From: Serinibacter arcticus
GTDB taxonomy: Bacteria; Actinomycetota; Actinomycetes; Actinomycetales; Beutenbergiaceae
Reading direction: 5' to 3'
Length of the DNA stretch: 64,000 nucleotides
Assembly (NCBI RefSeq): GCF_003121705.1
Contig: NZ_PYHR01000002.1
Span: 2,790,001 to 2,854,000, forward strand
A program made the position numbers and the translations under genes. Of the stretch, positions 33,601 through 40,787 are shown one piece after another (within the stretch, counting starts at the first letter, position 1; each line of letters starts with the position of its first letter). The notes under the pieces are model-generated. The model worked only from the letters and a program-made list of their open reading frames with translations, was not told the DNA's origin and ran no database searches.

Positions 33601-36216
33601 ATCTACCGCTACCCGGTGGGTCTGGACGGGTCCGTCGGGGCACCGACGACGATCCCCGTCACCGGCATCCCGACCACGGGCCTGGGCGGCGGCGACTTCG
33701 CGATCGCGCCCGACGGCACGTTCTACCTCGGGGCGGCCAACGCCGGCACCGTCTCGCTCTACCGGATCGCCCCCACGGCTCCGGCGACGTCGATGAGCGC
33801 CGCGGCCGCGGCGACCGCCACCCTCGTCCCGACGTCGCAGACGGTGTCGGGCTCGACCGACCTCGGCGGCCTCGCCTTCCAGAGCGGGACGCTCTACGGC
33901 GCCGGGTCCACGGCGTCGCTCTTCCGGTTCAACCTCACCTCCTCCGGGCCGACCGGCACGTGGCCCGCCGCCGGCGGCACGACCGTGATCGGTCCCACCG
34001 GTGTGGCGATCTCCGACACGGCAGGCTGCGCGGGAGCGGCGACCGTCCAGCTGGCCAAGACGTCGGTCTCCGGGACCGGCACGTTCGGCTTCACCGGGCT
34101 GACGAACGTGGCCGACAACGTCGGCACGGCCGTCACCACCGACCAGATCACCACCACGACCGCGGGCACCACGGTGCGCTCCGCCTCCACCCACGTCGTC
34201 ACGCGGCTCGCGACGGCCGTGACGGCGACCGAGACGCCGACCCCGGGCTGGAGCGTCGTCTCCGGGGCCGGCCTCTGCACCGACACCAACAGCGCCGTCA
34301 CCGGCAACCCCGCCACGTTCGGCACGATCACCGGCGCCGGGGCGCTCGCCGTCCCGGCCGTCAACGTCCGCGCCGGCGCGGCGATCGTCTGCACGGTGAC
34401 GAACACCCTCGACCCCGTCCTCGCGACGTCGAAGACGCTCGCGCAGGTCAACGGATCGGCGGCCGTGCCCGGTCAGACGGTGCGCTCCGGGGATGTGCTG
34501 ACCTACACGATCACGACCGGCAACACCGGCGGGGCCGGGAGCGTCACGCTGACCGAGCAGGTCCCGGCGGGCACCACCTACACCGGCGCCGGGCAGGGCT
34601 GGAGCTGCGCCGGCGGGTCGACGGCGGGGACCGGGTGCTCGCAGAACGTCTCCGTCCCGGCCGGCGGCTCCGCGAGCCGCAGCTTCACCGTCACGGTCGG
34701 CGGTGGCACGCTGCCGGCGTCGATCTCCAACACGGTGTCCGCCTCGTCCGGCACGTGCGCCTCGTGCACGGTGACCACCGCCGTCACCCCGCTCGTGCCC
34801 GTGACGAAGGTGGTCGTGAGCCCGACGCTCCCGGCCGTCGCGGGCGGCACGGTGGTCACCTACCGCCTGACGCTCGCCAACGGCGCCGGGGTCGCGGGGT
34901 TCGTCGACCACCAGGACGTGTTGACCGGCGTCCTCGACGACGCCGTGTGGCCCAGCCCCGGCGGCGTCCCCGCGCAGCCGCAGGTCGCCCCCGCCGGAAG
35001 CGTCACCGCGAGCTACTCCGCCGCGACCCAGCGACTCACGCTCGGCGGCACGGTACCCGCCGGTCAGAGCGTCACCGTGACCTACCAGGTGCAGGTGAAG
35101 CCGTGGGACGAGGTGGCGGCGGGGGCGGGGGACGCGACGCTGCGCAACGCCGTCGTCCGCACCGGCGCCACCCCGCCCCCGACGTGCGCGCCCGGCTCCA
35201 CGACCTGCACCACGACCCCGATCGCCAGCTACTCGCTGACGAAGTCGTCCCTGCCCGTGCCCGCCACCTCGGTCGACCCGGGCGAGCGGATCGACTACAC
35301 CGTCACGGTCGCGAGCGCCGCGCGCAGCACCGGGCCGGTGACGGGCGTGCAGGTCACCGACAACCTCACCGACGTGCTGGCGGACGCCGCGTTCGTGCCC
35401 GGGTCCGTCGTGCTCACGGTCGGGGCGGGCGCACCGCAGCCGCTCGCCGTCGCTCCCGCGCTCGACCCGGTCACGCAGCAGTGGCTGCTCACCTCGCCCG
35501 CGTTCACGCTCCCGGCCGGCGCGACGGCGACGCTCCGGTACGCCGTCGAGGTGGCCGACGTCGCGTGGTTCGCGCAGCTGCGCAACGTCGCCGGCGTGAC
35601 TGGGGGCATCCCGCCGGCGCAGTGCCTCTACGTGCCCGGCGCCCCGCCCGGCGGTCCCACCCTGCCGGCGTGCGAGAACGTCCACGTCGTCAACGGGTTC
35701 GTCGAGCTGGCCAAGGTCGGGCTGGACGGGTCGGGGAGCACGGTGCCGATGGCGGGCTCGGCCTTCGCGATCCACACGATCGTGGTGCAGGACGACGAGC
35801 CCGTCCTCGGGCCGGTGCTCGCGGGTGTGACGCCCGAGCCGGTGCCTGGCCTGACGGGGCGGTTCGCCGTCGCCGGCATCCCGGTGGGCAGCTACCTCCT
35901 CGTCGAGACCCGGGCCCCCGAGGGCTACTCGCTGCTCGCCCGGCCCGTCCCGTTCGAGGTGACCGCGCAGGGCACGGTCCTGCTCGACGGCGCGCAGGCG
36001 CCCGCGGTCACGGTCGCCAATCCGCCGGGGGTGACGTTCCCGGTGCTGACCGTGCGGGACGTCCCCCGGTTCGCCATCCCCGAGGCGGGAGGGACGGGCC
36101 AGAACCCGTTCCACGCCGTCGGGCTCGGCCTCCTCGCGGGTGCGCTCGCGATCCTGGGCCGTCTCCAGCTCCGGCGACGTGCCGGCACCCGCCCCGCCGT
36201 CGAGGGGAGGAGCTGA
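30601..36216 (+). CDS. Giant surface adhesin / pilus tip protein with sortase signal
   Basis: An 1871-residue secreted protein. A basic n-region and signal core end near ALA (about 47). An N-terminal beta domain follows, then a CshA-like repeat (PVANPDTFSAVAGTTGAPQSLLAND), beta-propeller-like segments (about 390-620 and 890-1150), DUF11 conserved repeats (LLSVDKTASATSFTVGQ; VLATSKTLAQVNGSAAV; SYSLTKSSLPVPATS) and a SpaA-type domain with YLLVETRAPEGYSLL (about 1700-1800). The end is IPEAG (1826-1830), a membrane helix and RRR, an LPxTG variant. As first gene before the major pilin and a class C sortase it is the likely tip adhesin. The ATG at 30601 has AGGGAG 10 bases upstream. Confidence 0.85.
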   Translation: MSTTGRHPASRRGLRRRRRERTARLRSAVVVVLALVVLISASPALALRFGAVTVGTPATTATQTYTQASTPNQTATWTTSPTSLSTGTTSWQWFGITDAVLGASGFPATVPTAQRVARSISVPAAGCSFTAPLVTECVNRGTVTVTFDRAVTNPILYVAGLGEAPLLSFYRMGAYLDVTTANVTMATPTAGATNLQVVGGTRLQTVNTRPSGSCNPLLGLDNQAGCGAVVLQGTFTSVTFSTGIRVQGEIGSGNVGAGVVDSLALYIALQDQPLPVANPDTFSAVAGTTGAPQSLLANDVAAAGFPLVPASTVFTATTGWTLTNNNRTATGAGIGTAEISATTGLVTFAPVAGYAGPSGPINYQITDSVGSTATSTVTFNVATGALACGTTVYQINASGEVRGVPTSAVGNAANATSTPLLPAVSGTTEANALGIAAGGTSVIYIATRGGSAVATRYDTVAGTYTHTTVTPPGVRVAGAVNPVNGFYYYGGVATGSAIYMFNPTTGVSFQVGTSPGSAGGNGDYAFTSAGDMFILSDAVITAVRATDLPTTQGTAAITGSVISSGQSQTSNGIAFGGDGFMYVNNTNTGSSNLQRVDPVTGALGGTLGTTTRATTSTFASIDLGACAPTASIRVEKDVAARALTTDQFTLQLATTGATALTGTTTGAATGVQSVAAGPMIGQVGRTYTFTETGAGTPAAQLGAYRPTWTCRNGATGTTLTTGTGATGTYAFTEASPTTVVCTFRNATGPLLSVDKTASATSFTVGQPASYAVAVTNTGQSATTAPITVTDVLATGITFTGASGAGWSCTGTGTLTCTYTGTLAPGATTTLTLGVTPTIAAVTGNNTATVSGGGDPTCSAAGRCSDQVAVSLTANSGRPVQCNALWGLAGGSPTATPAGNQVYTLDTTTGAATRFTTTPVSTTNNDLGNTSSLAIDPRTGRLFAADNLGTLAIRTLAPGSTTWTTTTAVVPGAAGVNGVARAVMDGGGFLYIGRNTADNGTIYRYPVGLDGSVGAPTTIPVTGIPTTGLGGGDFAIAPDGTFYLGAANAGTVSLYRIAPTAPATSMSAAAAATATLVPTSQTVSGSTDLGGLAFQSGTLYGAGSTASLFRFNLTSSGPTGTWPAAGGTTVIGPTGVAISDTAGCAGAATVQLAKTSVSGTGTFGFTGLTNVADNVGTAVTTDQITTTTAGTTVRSASTHVVTRLATAVTATETPTPGWSVVSGAGLCTDTNSAVTGNPATFGTITGAGALAVPAVNVRAGAAIVCTVTNTLDPVLATSKTLAQVNGSAAVPGQTVRSGDVLTYTITTGNTGGAGSVTLTEQVPAGTTYTGAGQGWSCAGGSTAGTGCSQNVSVPAGGSASRSFTVTVGGGTLPASISNTVSASSGTCASCTVTTAVTPLVPVTKVVVSPTLPAVAGGTVVTYRLTLANGAGVAGFVDHQDVLTGVLDDAVWPSPGGVPAQPQVAPAGSVTASYSAATQRLTLGGTVPAGQSVTVTYQVQVKPWDEVAAGAGDATLRNAVVRTGATPPPTCAPGSTTCTTTPIASYSLTKSSLPVPATSVDPGERIDYTVTVASAARSTGPVTGVQVTDNLTDVLADAAFVPGSVVLTVGAGAPQPLAVAPALDPVTQQWLLTSPAFTLPAGATATLRYAVEVADVAWFAQLRNVAGVTGGIPPAQCLYVPGAPPGGPTLPACENVHVVNGFVELAKVGLDGSGSTVPMAGSAFAIHTIVVQDDEPVLGPVLAGVTPEPVPGLTGRFAVAGIPVGSYLLVETRAPEGYSLLARPVPFEVTAQGTVLLDGAQAPAVTVANPPGVTFPVLTVRDVPRFAIPEAGGTGQNPFHAVGLGLLAGALAILGRLQLRRRAGTRPAVEGRS

Positions 36217-36394
36217 CCGCCGCCGGGACGACGTGCGGCTGCTGACCCAGCCGCTCCCGAGCCGGGTCGACCACGGACGGTCGACCACCCGCAGTGCCTG
36301 CACGACGCCTGACCCGCTCGTCTCTCTGCACCACCCCTGCACGACCTTCTGCACCACCCCCTGACAGCTCGACCGACCACCGAGGAGTGGACAC

Positions 36395-37948
36395 ATGACT
36401 ACGACGACCCGGACGCGCACACGCCGCGTCTCCGCCGCCGCCCTTGCCGGGGCGGTGCTGCTCGCCGTCGGCCTGGGCACCGCCGCCGTCGCGGCCCCCG
36501 TGATCGAGGAGGGCACGGTCGGCTCGCTGACCGTGCACAAGTTCCAGGCGCCCGACACCCTGCCCGACCTGCCGAACGACGGCTCCGAGATCACCGAGCC
36601 GATCGACGCCCTCCCGCTCGCGGGCGCCCAGTTCACGATCTACGAGGTCGAGGGGATCGACCTCACGGAGAACCAGGGCTGGCAGGACGCCGCCGCGCTG
36701 GAGGGGACGTTCGACCCCGCGACAGTCCTGCCCGGCTCCGTCCCGGCGACCGCCGGCGCCTACACGCTGACGCAGGTCGGTCAGCAGACGACCAGCGCGA
36801 CCGGCGTCGCGGCCTTCACGGGCCTGCCGATCGCCCTCTACCTCGTGGTGGAGAGCTCGACGCCGACCGGCTTCACGCCGGTGCCCTCGTTCATGGTGAC
36901 CGTGCCGCTGACGCTCACGGCCGAGGGGGCTACCGAGCAGGCCTGGGAGTACGACGTCCACGTCTACCCCAAGAACCCGAGCTTCACGGCCACGAAGACG
37001 GTCGCCGACGCGATCGACCAGGAGGACGCCGTCGTCGGGGACCAGATCGTCTACACCGTGACCGGTGACATCCCGGCCCAGGGTCTGGACGCGTACCGCA
37101 TCGCCGACACGCTCGCGACGCAGCTCACCTACGCGCCCGACGACACCCAGTCGGACATCGTGCTCTCCGTGAGCGGCTCGGCAGGCGAGACGCTGACGTT
37201 CGGGACCGACTACACGGTCGCCGTCGCCGGCCAGACCCTCACGGTCGACCTCACCGCGGCCGGCCTCGCCACGGTGGCCGAGGCGAAGTCGCTGGACGCG
37301 ACCGCCCAGGTCGTCATGGCGCTGACCGTCACGGTGAACGCTCCGGGCGAGATCTCCAACACGGCGAACGTCTTCCCGAGCGCCGCCGCGATCGCGAACG
37401 TCATCCCGACCGTCACGCCCGCGGTCGTGTCCAAGTGGGGCAGCGTCGCGATCGCGAAGACGTCCTCCGACACCACGATCACGGCCCTCGGCGGAGCGAC
37501 CTTCGAGGTGTACTACACGACCGGGAGCGAGTGGGACGGCGACCCCGACACGGCCACGCAGGTCGACGTCAACGGCGTGACCACGTGGACGACGACGGCC
37601 ACCGGCACCGTGACCATCGGCGCCCTGCGCTACAGCGACTGGGCGAACGGCGCGGAGGTGCCGGCCGGTGCGGACGACTTCCGTCAGTACTGGCTGGTCG
37701 AGACGGTCGCCCTGGCCGGTCACGAGCTGCTCGCCGAGCCCGTCGGCTTCCTCATCGAGGATCTCGACGAGACGACGACGACGCCGACCGTGGCGCCGGC
37801 CCCGATCGTCAACGTGCCGAGCAACGCCGGCTTCGAGCTGCCCTTCACCGGTGGCATCGGGACCGTGTGGTTCACGGTCGCCGGGGTTCTGCTGCTCGGT
37901 GGTGCCACGCTGCTGGTGGTGCGTCAGCGCCGTCGCACGCAGGCGTGA
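36395..37948 (+). CDS. Major pilin, SpaA-type, LPxTG-anchored
   Basis: A 517-residue protein. The signal peptide ends at VAA (about 33). A SpaA-like first domain is followed by the pilin motif WEYDVHVYPKN with Lys193, the residue that class C sortases link to the Thr of the next subunit. Two isopeptide-type domains follow (FTATKTVADAIDQEDAVVGD; VAIAKTSSDTTITALGGATF), with E-box-like Glu in YLVVESSTP and YWLVETVALAG. The C-terminus is LPFTG (482-486), a helix and RQRRR. It forms the shaft of a covalent pilus. The sortase gene follows after two strong hairpins. Confidence 0.92.
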   Translation: MTTTTRTRTRRVSAAALAGAVLLAVGLGTAAVAAPVIEEGTVGSLTVHKFQAPDTLPDLPNDGSEITEPIDALPLAGAQFTIYEVEGIDLTENQGWQDAAALEGTFDPATVLPGSVPATAGAYTLTQVGQQTTSATGVAAFTGLPIALYLVVESSTPTGFTPVPSFMVTVPLTLTAEGATEQAWEYDVHVYPKNPSFTATKTVADAIDQEDAVVGDQIVYTVTGDIPAQGLDAYRIADTLATQLTYAPDDTQSDIVLSVSGSAGETLTFGTDYTVAVAGQTLTVDLTAAGLATVAEAKSLDATAQVVMALTVTVNAPGEISNTANVFPSAAAIANVIPTVTPAVVSKWGSVAIAKTSSDTTITALGGATFEVYYTTGSEWDGDPDTATQVDVNGVTTWTTTATGTVTIGALRYSDWANGAEVPAGADDFRQYWLVETVALAGHELLAEPVGFLIEDLDETTTTPTVAPAPIVNVPSNAGFELPFTGGIGTVWFTVAGVLLLGGATLLVVRQRRRTQA

Positions 37949-38004
37949 CGTGCGGGGGCGTCCGTGGGGGCGAGACGCCCCGCGCGTGATGTCGAGCGTG
38001 TGAC

Positions 38005-38078
38005 GCCGTCGGGGTGGGCGGGGCGGACCCGCCCACCCCGACGGCAGGTGGCGGCGTGCCGGGGGGCACGCCGCCACC
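38005..38078 (+). terminator. Two back-to-back perfect hairpins between pilin and sortase genes
   Basis: 18-bp stem GCCGTCGGGGTGGGCGGG (38005-38022 against 38028-38045, loop GCGGA), then one base later a 14-bp stem GGTGGCGGCGTGCC (38047-38060 against 38065-38078, loop GGGG). Both are perfect. They probably attenuate read-through from the pilin into the sortase gene and protect the pilin mRNA. Confidence 0.75.
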
Positions 38079-38142
38079 GTCCTCGTCCCCCGGCTGATGC
38101 CGCGTCCGCGAACGACCCAAACTCGAGGAGAGGAGCACCGCG

Positions 38143-39081
38143 ATGAGCCGGACCGTCACCACCGCCCGCCACGGCGCGGTACGCACGGGGCTGCTCGCCG
38201 CCTGGCGCCGGAGTTCCGCCATGACCTGGCAGCATTGGCTCGTCGTGGTCGTCGCCGTCGCCGGCGTGGGCGTGCTGCTCTACCCGACGGCGGCGAGCTG
38301 GTTCACCGCGAGGGTGCAGGCCGGCCAGATCGCGAGCTACAGCGAGAGCGTGGAGGCGATCGGGTCGCAGGAGGTCGATCAGATGCTCGCCGACGCGCGG
38401 GCCTACAACGAGTGGTTGCCCAAGGGCCCGCTGCGCGACCCGTTCCGCCCCGACGGCGTGGTTCAGACCGCCGTCGGCGACTACGTGGCGGAGTACTACA
38501 GCAAGCTCGCGGTCCCGGAGAGCGACGCGATGGCTCGGCTGAGCATCCCGGCGATCGGGGTGGACCTTCCCGTGCTGCACGGCACGGATCCGGCGGCGCT
38601 CACGCGCGGGGTCGGTCACATCTTCGGCTCCTCCCTTCCCGTGGGGGGTGAGGGCACGCACAGCGTGCTGACGGCCCACTCGGGCTACGTGAACGCGGTC
38701 CTCTTCGACAACCTGGCCCGGCTCGACCACGGCGACACCTTCTCCATCCACGTGCTCGGCGAGGACCTGCACTACCGCGTCGACCAGATCCTGGAGGTGC
38801 TGCCCGACGAGGCGGACAGCCTCCAGGTGGTGGACGGCCACGACTACGTCACCCTCATCACGTGCACCCCGATCGGGATCAACACCCACCGGCTGCTCGT
38901 GCGCGGCGAGCGGGTCGACGACCCGGACGCCGGCACCGGTCAGACGATCTCGGCGGCGTCGCCCCCGACCGCCCCCGGGTTCCCGTGGTGGGCGGTGGCG
39001 ATCCTCGCGACGGCGGCGCTGTCCTACGGGGCGGCGCGGCTCTCGACTCCGGCGACGGCGTCTACTCCGGCGTCGCGGTAG
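38143..39081 (+). CDS. Class C (pilus-assembly) sortase
   Basis: A 312-residue membrane transpeptidase. It has an N-terminal helix (WLVVVVAVAGVGVLLYPTAASWF), a lid segment with the class C DPF motif (LRDPFRPDG), catalytic His179 in TAHSGY, Cys241 in LITCTPIGINTHR and Arg250, and a C-terminal membrane helix (FPWWAVAILATAALSYGAARL). It polymerises the upstream pilins by joining the sorting-signal Thr to the pilin Lys. The ATG follows GAGAGGAGC. A separate housekeeping sortase for wall anchoring is not in the window. Confidence 0.94.
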   Translation: MSRTVTTARHGAVRTGLLAAWRRSSAMTWQHWLVVVVAVAGVGVLLYPTAASWFTARVQAGQIASYSESVEAIGSQEVDQMLADARAYNEWLPKGPLRDPFRPDGVVQTAVGDYVAEYYSKLAVPESDAMARLSIPAIGVDLPVLHGTDPAALTRGVGHIFGSSLPVGGEGTHSVLTAHSGYVNAVLFDNLARLDHGDTFSIHVLGEDLHYRVDQILEVLPDEADSLQVVDGHDYVTLITCTPIGINTHRLLVRGERVDDPDAGTGQTISAASPPTAPGFPWWAVAILATAALSYGAARLSTPATASTPASR

Positions 39082-39162
39082 CCCGGGTCCGCACGGTCCT
39101 GACCCGCGAGGGCCCGCCACGAGCCCGACTCAGCCCCCAGCGGGCGCACGGTCCGCCGCTGC

Positions 39163-39687
39163 TCAGGCCCCCTGCGGCAGCGAGACGGCTGCGGCCCGGA
39201 GCGCCGCCTCCTCGGCGCGGTAGGCCGGTGTCATGGGCACGTCCCGACCCTTGTAGCGCCAGGTGACGATCGATCCGATGTCGAAGCCGCTGCCGCACTC
39301 GCCGCACGACATCGGGTGGGCCGGGCGGCGGTGTCGCTCGGCCCGGTGACCCTGCGGGCAGGTACCGACCCAGTCGTGGGCGGGCGCCGCCGCGGTGTGG
39401 AGCGAGACGCGGCCGGTGGCGCCGATCTTGCGGGCGACCTCGCGCCACGCCTCGTCGTGCCCGTGGGTGGGTCCCACCAGCGCGTGGGCGATCTCGTGGA
39501 GCACCGTCTCGGTCACCTCGGACTCGTCCATCAGGGCCACGAGCGGGGCGCTGAGCACGATCGTCCGGCGGTCGTGGCGGCACGAGCCCGAGCTGGTCTT
39601 CGCCCGGCCGAACTCGAGCCGCCACGAGCCGACGCCGTAGCGGTGCATGAGGGTGACGGCGAGCCGTCGAGCCTCGAACAGATTCAT
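39163..39687 (-). CDS. SprT-like zinc metalloprotease-fold protein
   Basis: A 174-residue protein of the SprT/SPRTN-like family: ETVLHEIAHALVGPTHGHDEAW gives HExxH plus the downstream third zinc-ligand region, and a C-terminal zinc-ribbon-like pattern is formed by GTCPQGH and SCGECGS. The substrate in bacteria is not established; eukaryotic SPRTN degrades DNA-protein crosslinks. The ATG at 39687 is preferred (AAGGGA 9 bases upstream) over the one at 39696. Convergent to the sortase gene. Confidence 0.85.
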   Translation of the reverse strand: MNLFEARRLAVTLMHRYGVGSWRLEFGRAKTSSGSCRHDRRTIVLSAPLVALMDESEVTETVLHEIAHALVGPTHGHDEAWREVARKIGATGRVSLHTAAAPAHDWVGTCPQGHRAERHRRPAHPMSCGECGSGFDIGSIVTWRYKGRDVPMTPAYRAEEAALRAAAVSLPQGA

Positions 39688-39776
39688 GGTCCTCATCCCT
39701 TTCTCGAACGCGTGTGCGGTACGTGTCCGAGACTAGAGGTGGGGTCTGACATCGAGGCCGGCGGCCGCCGTCGTGC

Positions 39777-39842
39777 GACCCGAAGGGCCTCGCGAACGGA
39801 CCCGAAGGGCCTCGCGAACGGACCCGAAGGGCCTCGCGAACG
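39777..39842. repeat. Three perfect 22-bp tandem repeats
   Basis: Units start at 39777, 39799 and 39821; core CGAAGGGCCTCGCGAACG. They lie between the divergently arranged end of the MerR gene and the SprT start. No function visible. Confidence 0.75.
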
Positions 39843-39850
39843 GCGACCGG

Positions 39851-40627
39851 CTAGCCCCCGAGCGCGCCGCTCGCCACGTGGGCGGTGAGCGCGTCACGGA
39901 CGAAAGCGGCGCCGTCGGGCACGTCGTCTGCGGCGTAGTTCCGGGCGAAACGCGGGTCCGCGACGTACATCTCCGCCAGGCCGAGCACGTACGCCCGGGT
40001 CTGCTCCGGATCGCCCGCGGCGGCCGGCGTGCCCGGCGTCGCCGTGAGCCACGCGATGTGGCGCGCGCTGAGCTCGCGCGCGCGCTCGCCGTCGGGCGCC
40101 TCGCCGTCGCGCGCCGCCGCGATCCAGTCGGCCGACAGCTGGGCGACGCGGGCCTTGAACGCCGCTTGCTCGGCCGGTGTCAGCCCCCGCCACCAGCGGT
40201 CGCTCGCGGCGTAGGTCTCGCTGCCCCAGCGCTCGCTGACCTCGTCCTGGTACTGCGTGTGGTCGAACCCGTCGAACATGTCGCTCGTCATGGGCTCCTC
40301 TCCTTCCCGTGCCTCGATCGTGCGGCGCACCGCGCCGATCCGACGGTCGAGCGCGGCTCGCTCGACCTCCAGCAGCTCCAGGTGGGTGCGCAGGTGCGCG
40401 ACGACGTCGCCGTCGCCGTCCACCACCTCGCCGATGGCGGCGAGGCCGAGCCCGAGGTCCTTCAGCAGCAGGATGCGCTGCAGCCGGACGAGGGCGTCGT
40501 CGTCGTAGTGACGGATCCCGCCCGGACCGACGAAGGACGCCGGGAGCAGGCCGATGGCGTCGTAGTGACGCAGCGTCCTGCTCGTGACGCCGGTGGTGCG
40601 TGACACGTCCTGGATCGTCCAGCTCAC
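39851..40627 (-). CDS. MerR-family regulator with TipAS drug-sensing domain
   Basis: A 258-residue protein. N-terminal MerR winged helix (SWTIQDVSRTTGVTSRTLRHYD, residues about 2-23), coiled-coil dimerisation helix (about 75-115), then a TipAS-type domain (DEVSERWGSETYAASDRWWRG... ARHIAWLTATPG... YVADPRFARNYA). TipA proteins bind thiopeptide-like antibiotics and activate their own promoter. GTG at 40627 has AGGGAGG 5 bases upstream. The palindrome at 40662-40676 is the expected MerR site. Confidence 0.9.
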   Translation of the reverse strand: MSWTIQDVSRTTGVTSRTLRHYDAIGLLPASFVGPGGIRHYDDDALVRLQRILLLKDLGLGLAAIGEVVDGDGDVVAHLRTHLELLEVERAALDRRIGAVRRTIEAREGEEPMTSDMFDGFDHTQYQDEVSERWGSETYAASDRWWRGLTPAEQAAFKARVAQLSADWIAAARDGEAPDGERARELSARHIAWLTATPGTPAAAGDPEQTRAYVLGLAEMYVADPRFARNYAADDVPDGAAFVRDALTAHVASGALGG

Positions 40628-40661
40628 GGTGACCTCCCTGGGTGCGTGACCACGATGCATC

Positions 40662-40676
40662 TTGACGCAGCGTCAA
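40662..40676 (-). promoter_or_regulatory. MerR-type operator TTGACGC-A-GCGTCAA
   Basis: A perfect 7-bp inverted repeat around one base, 35 bases before the MerR/TipA start. TTGACG can also be the -35 hexamer, the usual arrangement in which MerR proteins sit in an overlong promoter spacer. Confidence 0.7.
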
Positions 40677-40787
40677 CCGCAAGTCGCCCTCGGTGACGCC
40701 GCCGCAACGCCGTACGACCACCCCGCCGTCGTCACGTCCGAGCGCCGGTTCCGGGGCAATCGCACCCGGAAGTGCAAGGATCGCCCC

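Noticed and set aside
31858-36636. A 1592-codon reverse frame opposite the giant adhesin
   Set aside because: Low-complexity, Arg/Gly/Asp-rich shadow; the forward frame has a signal peptide, repeats and a sorting signal.
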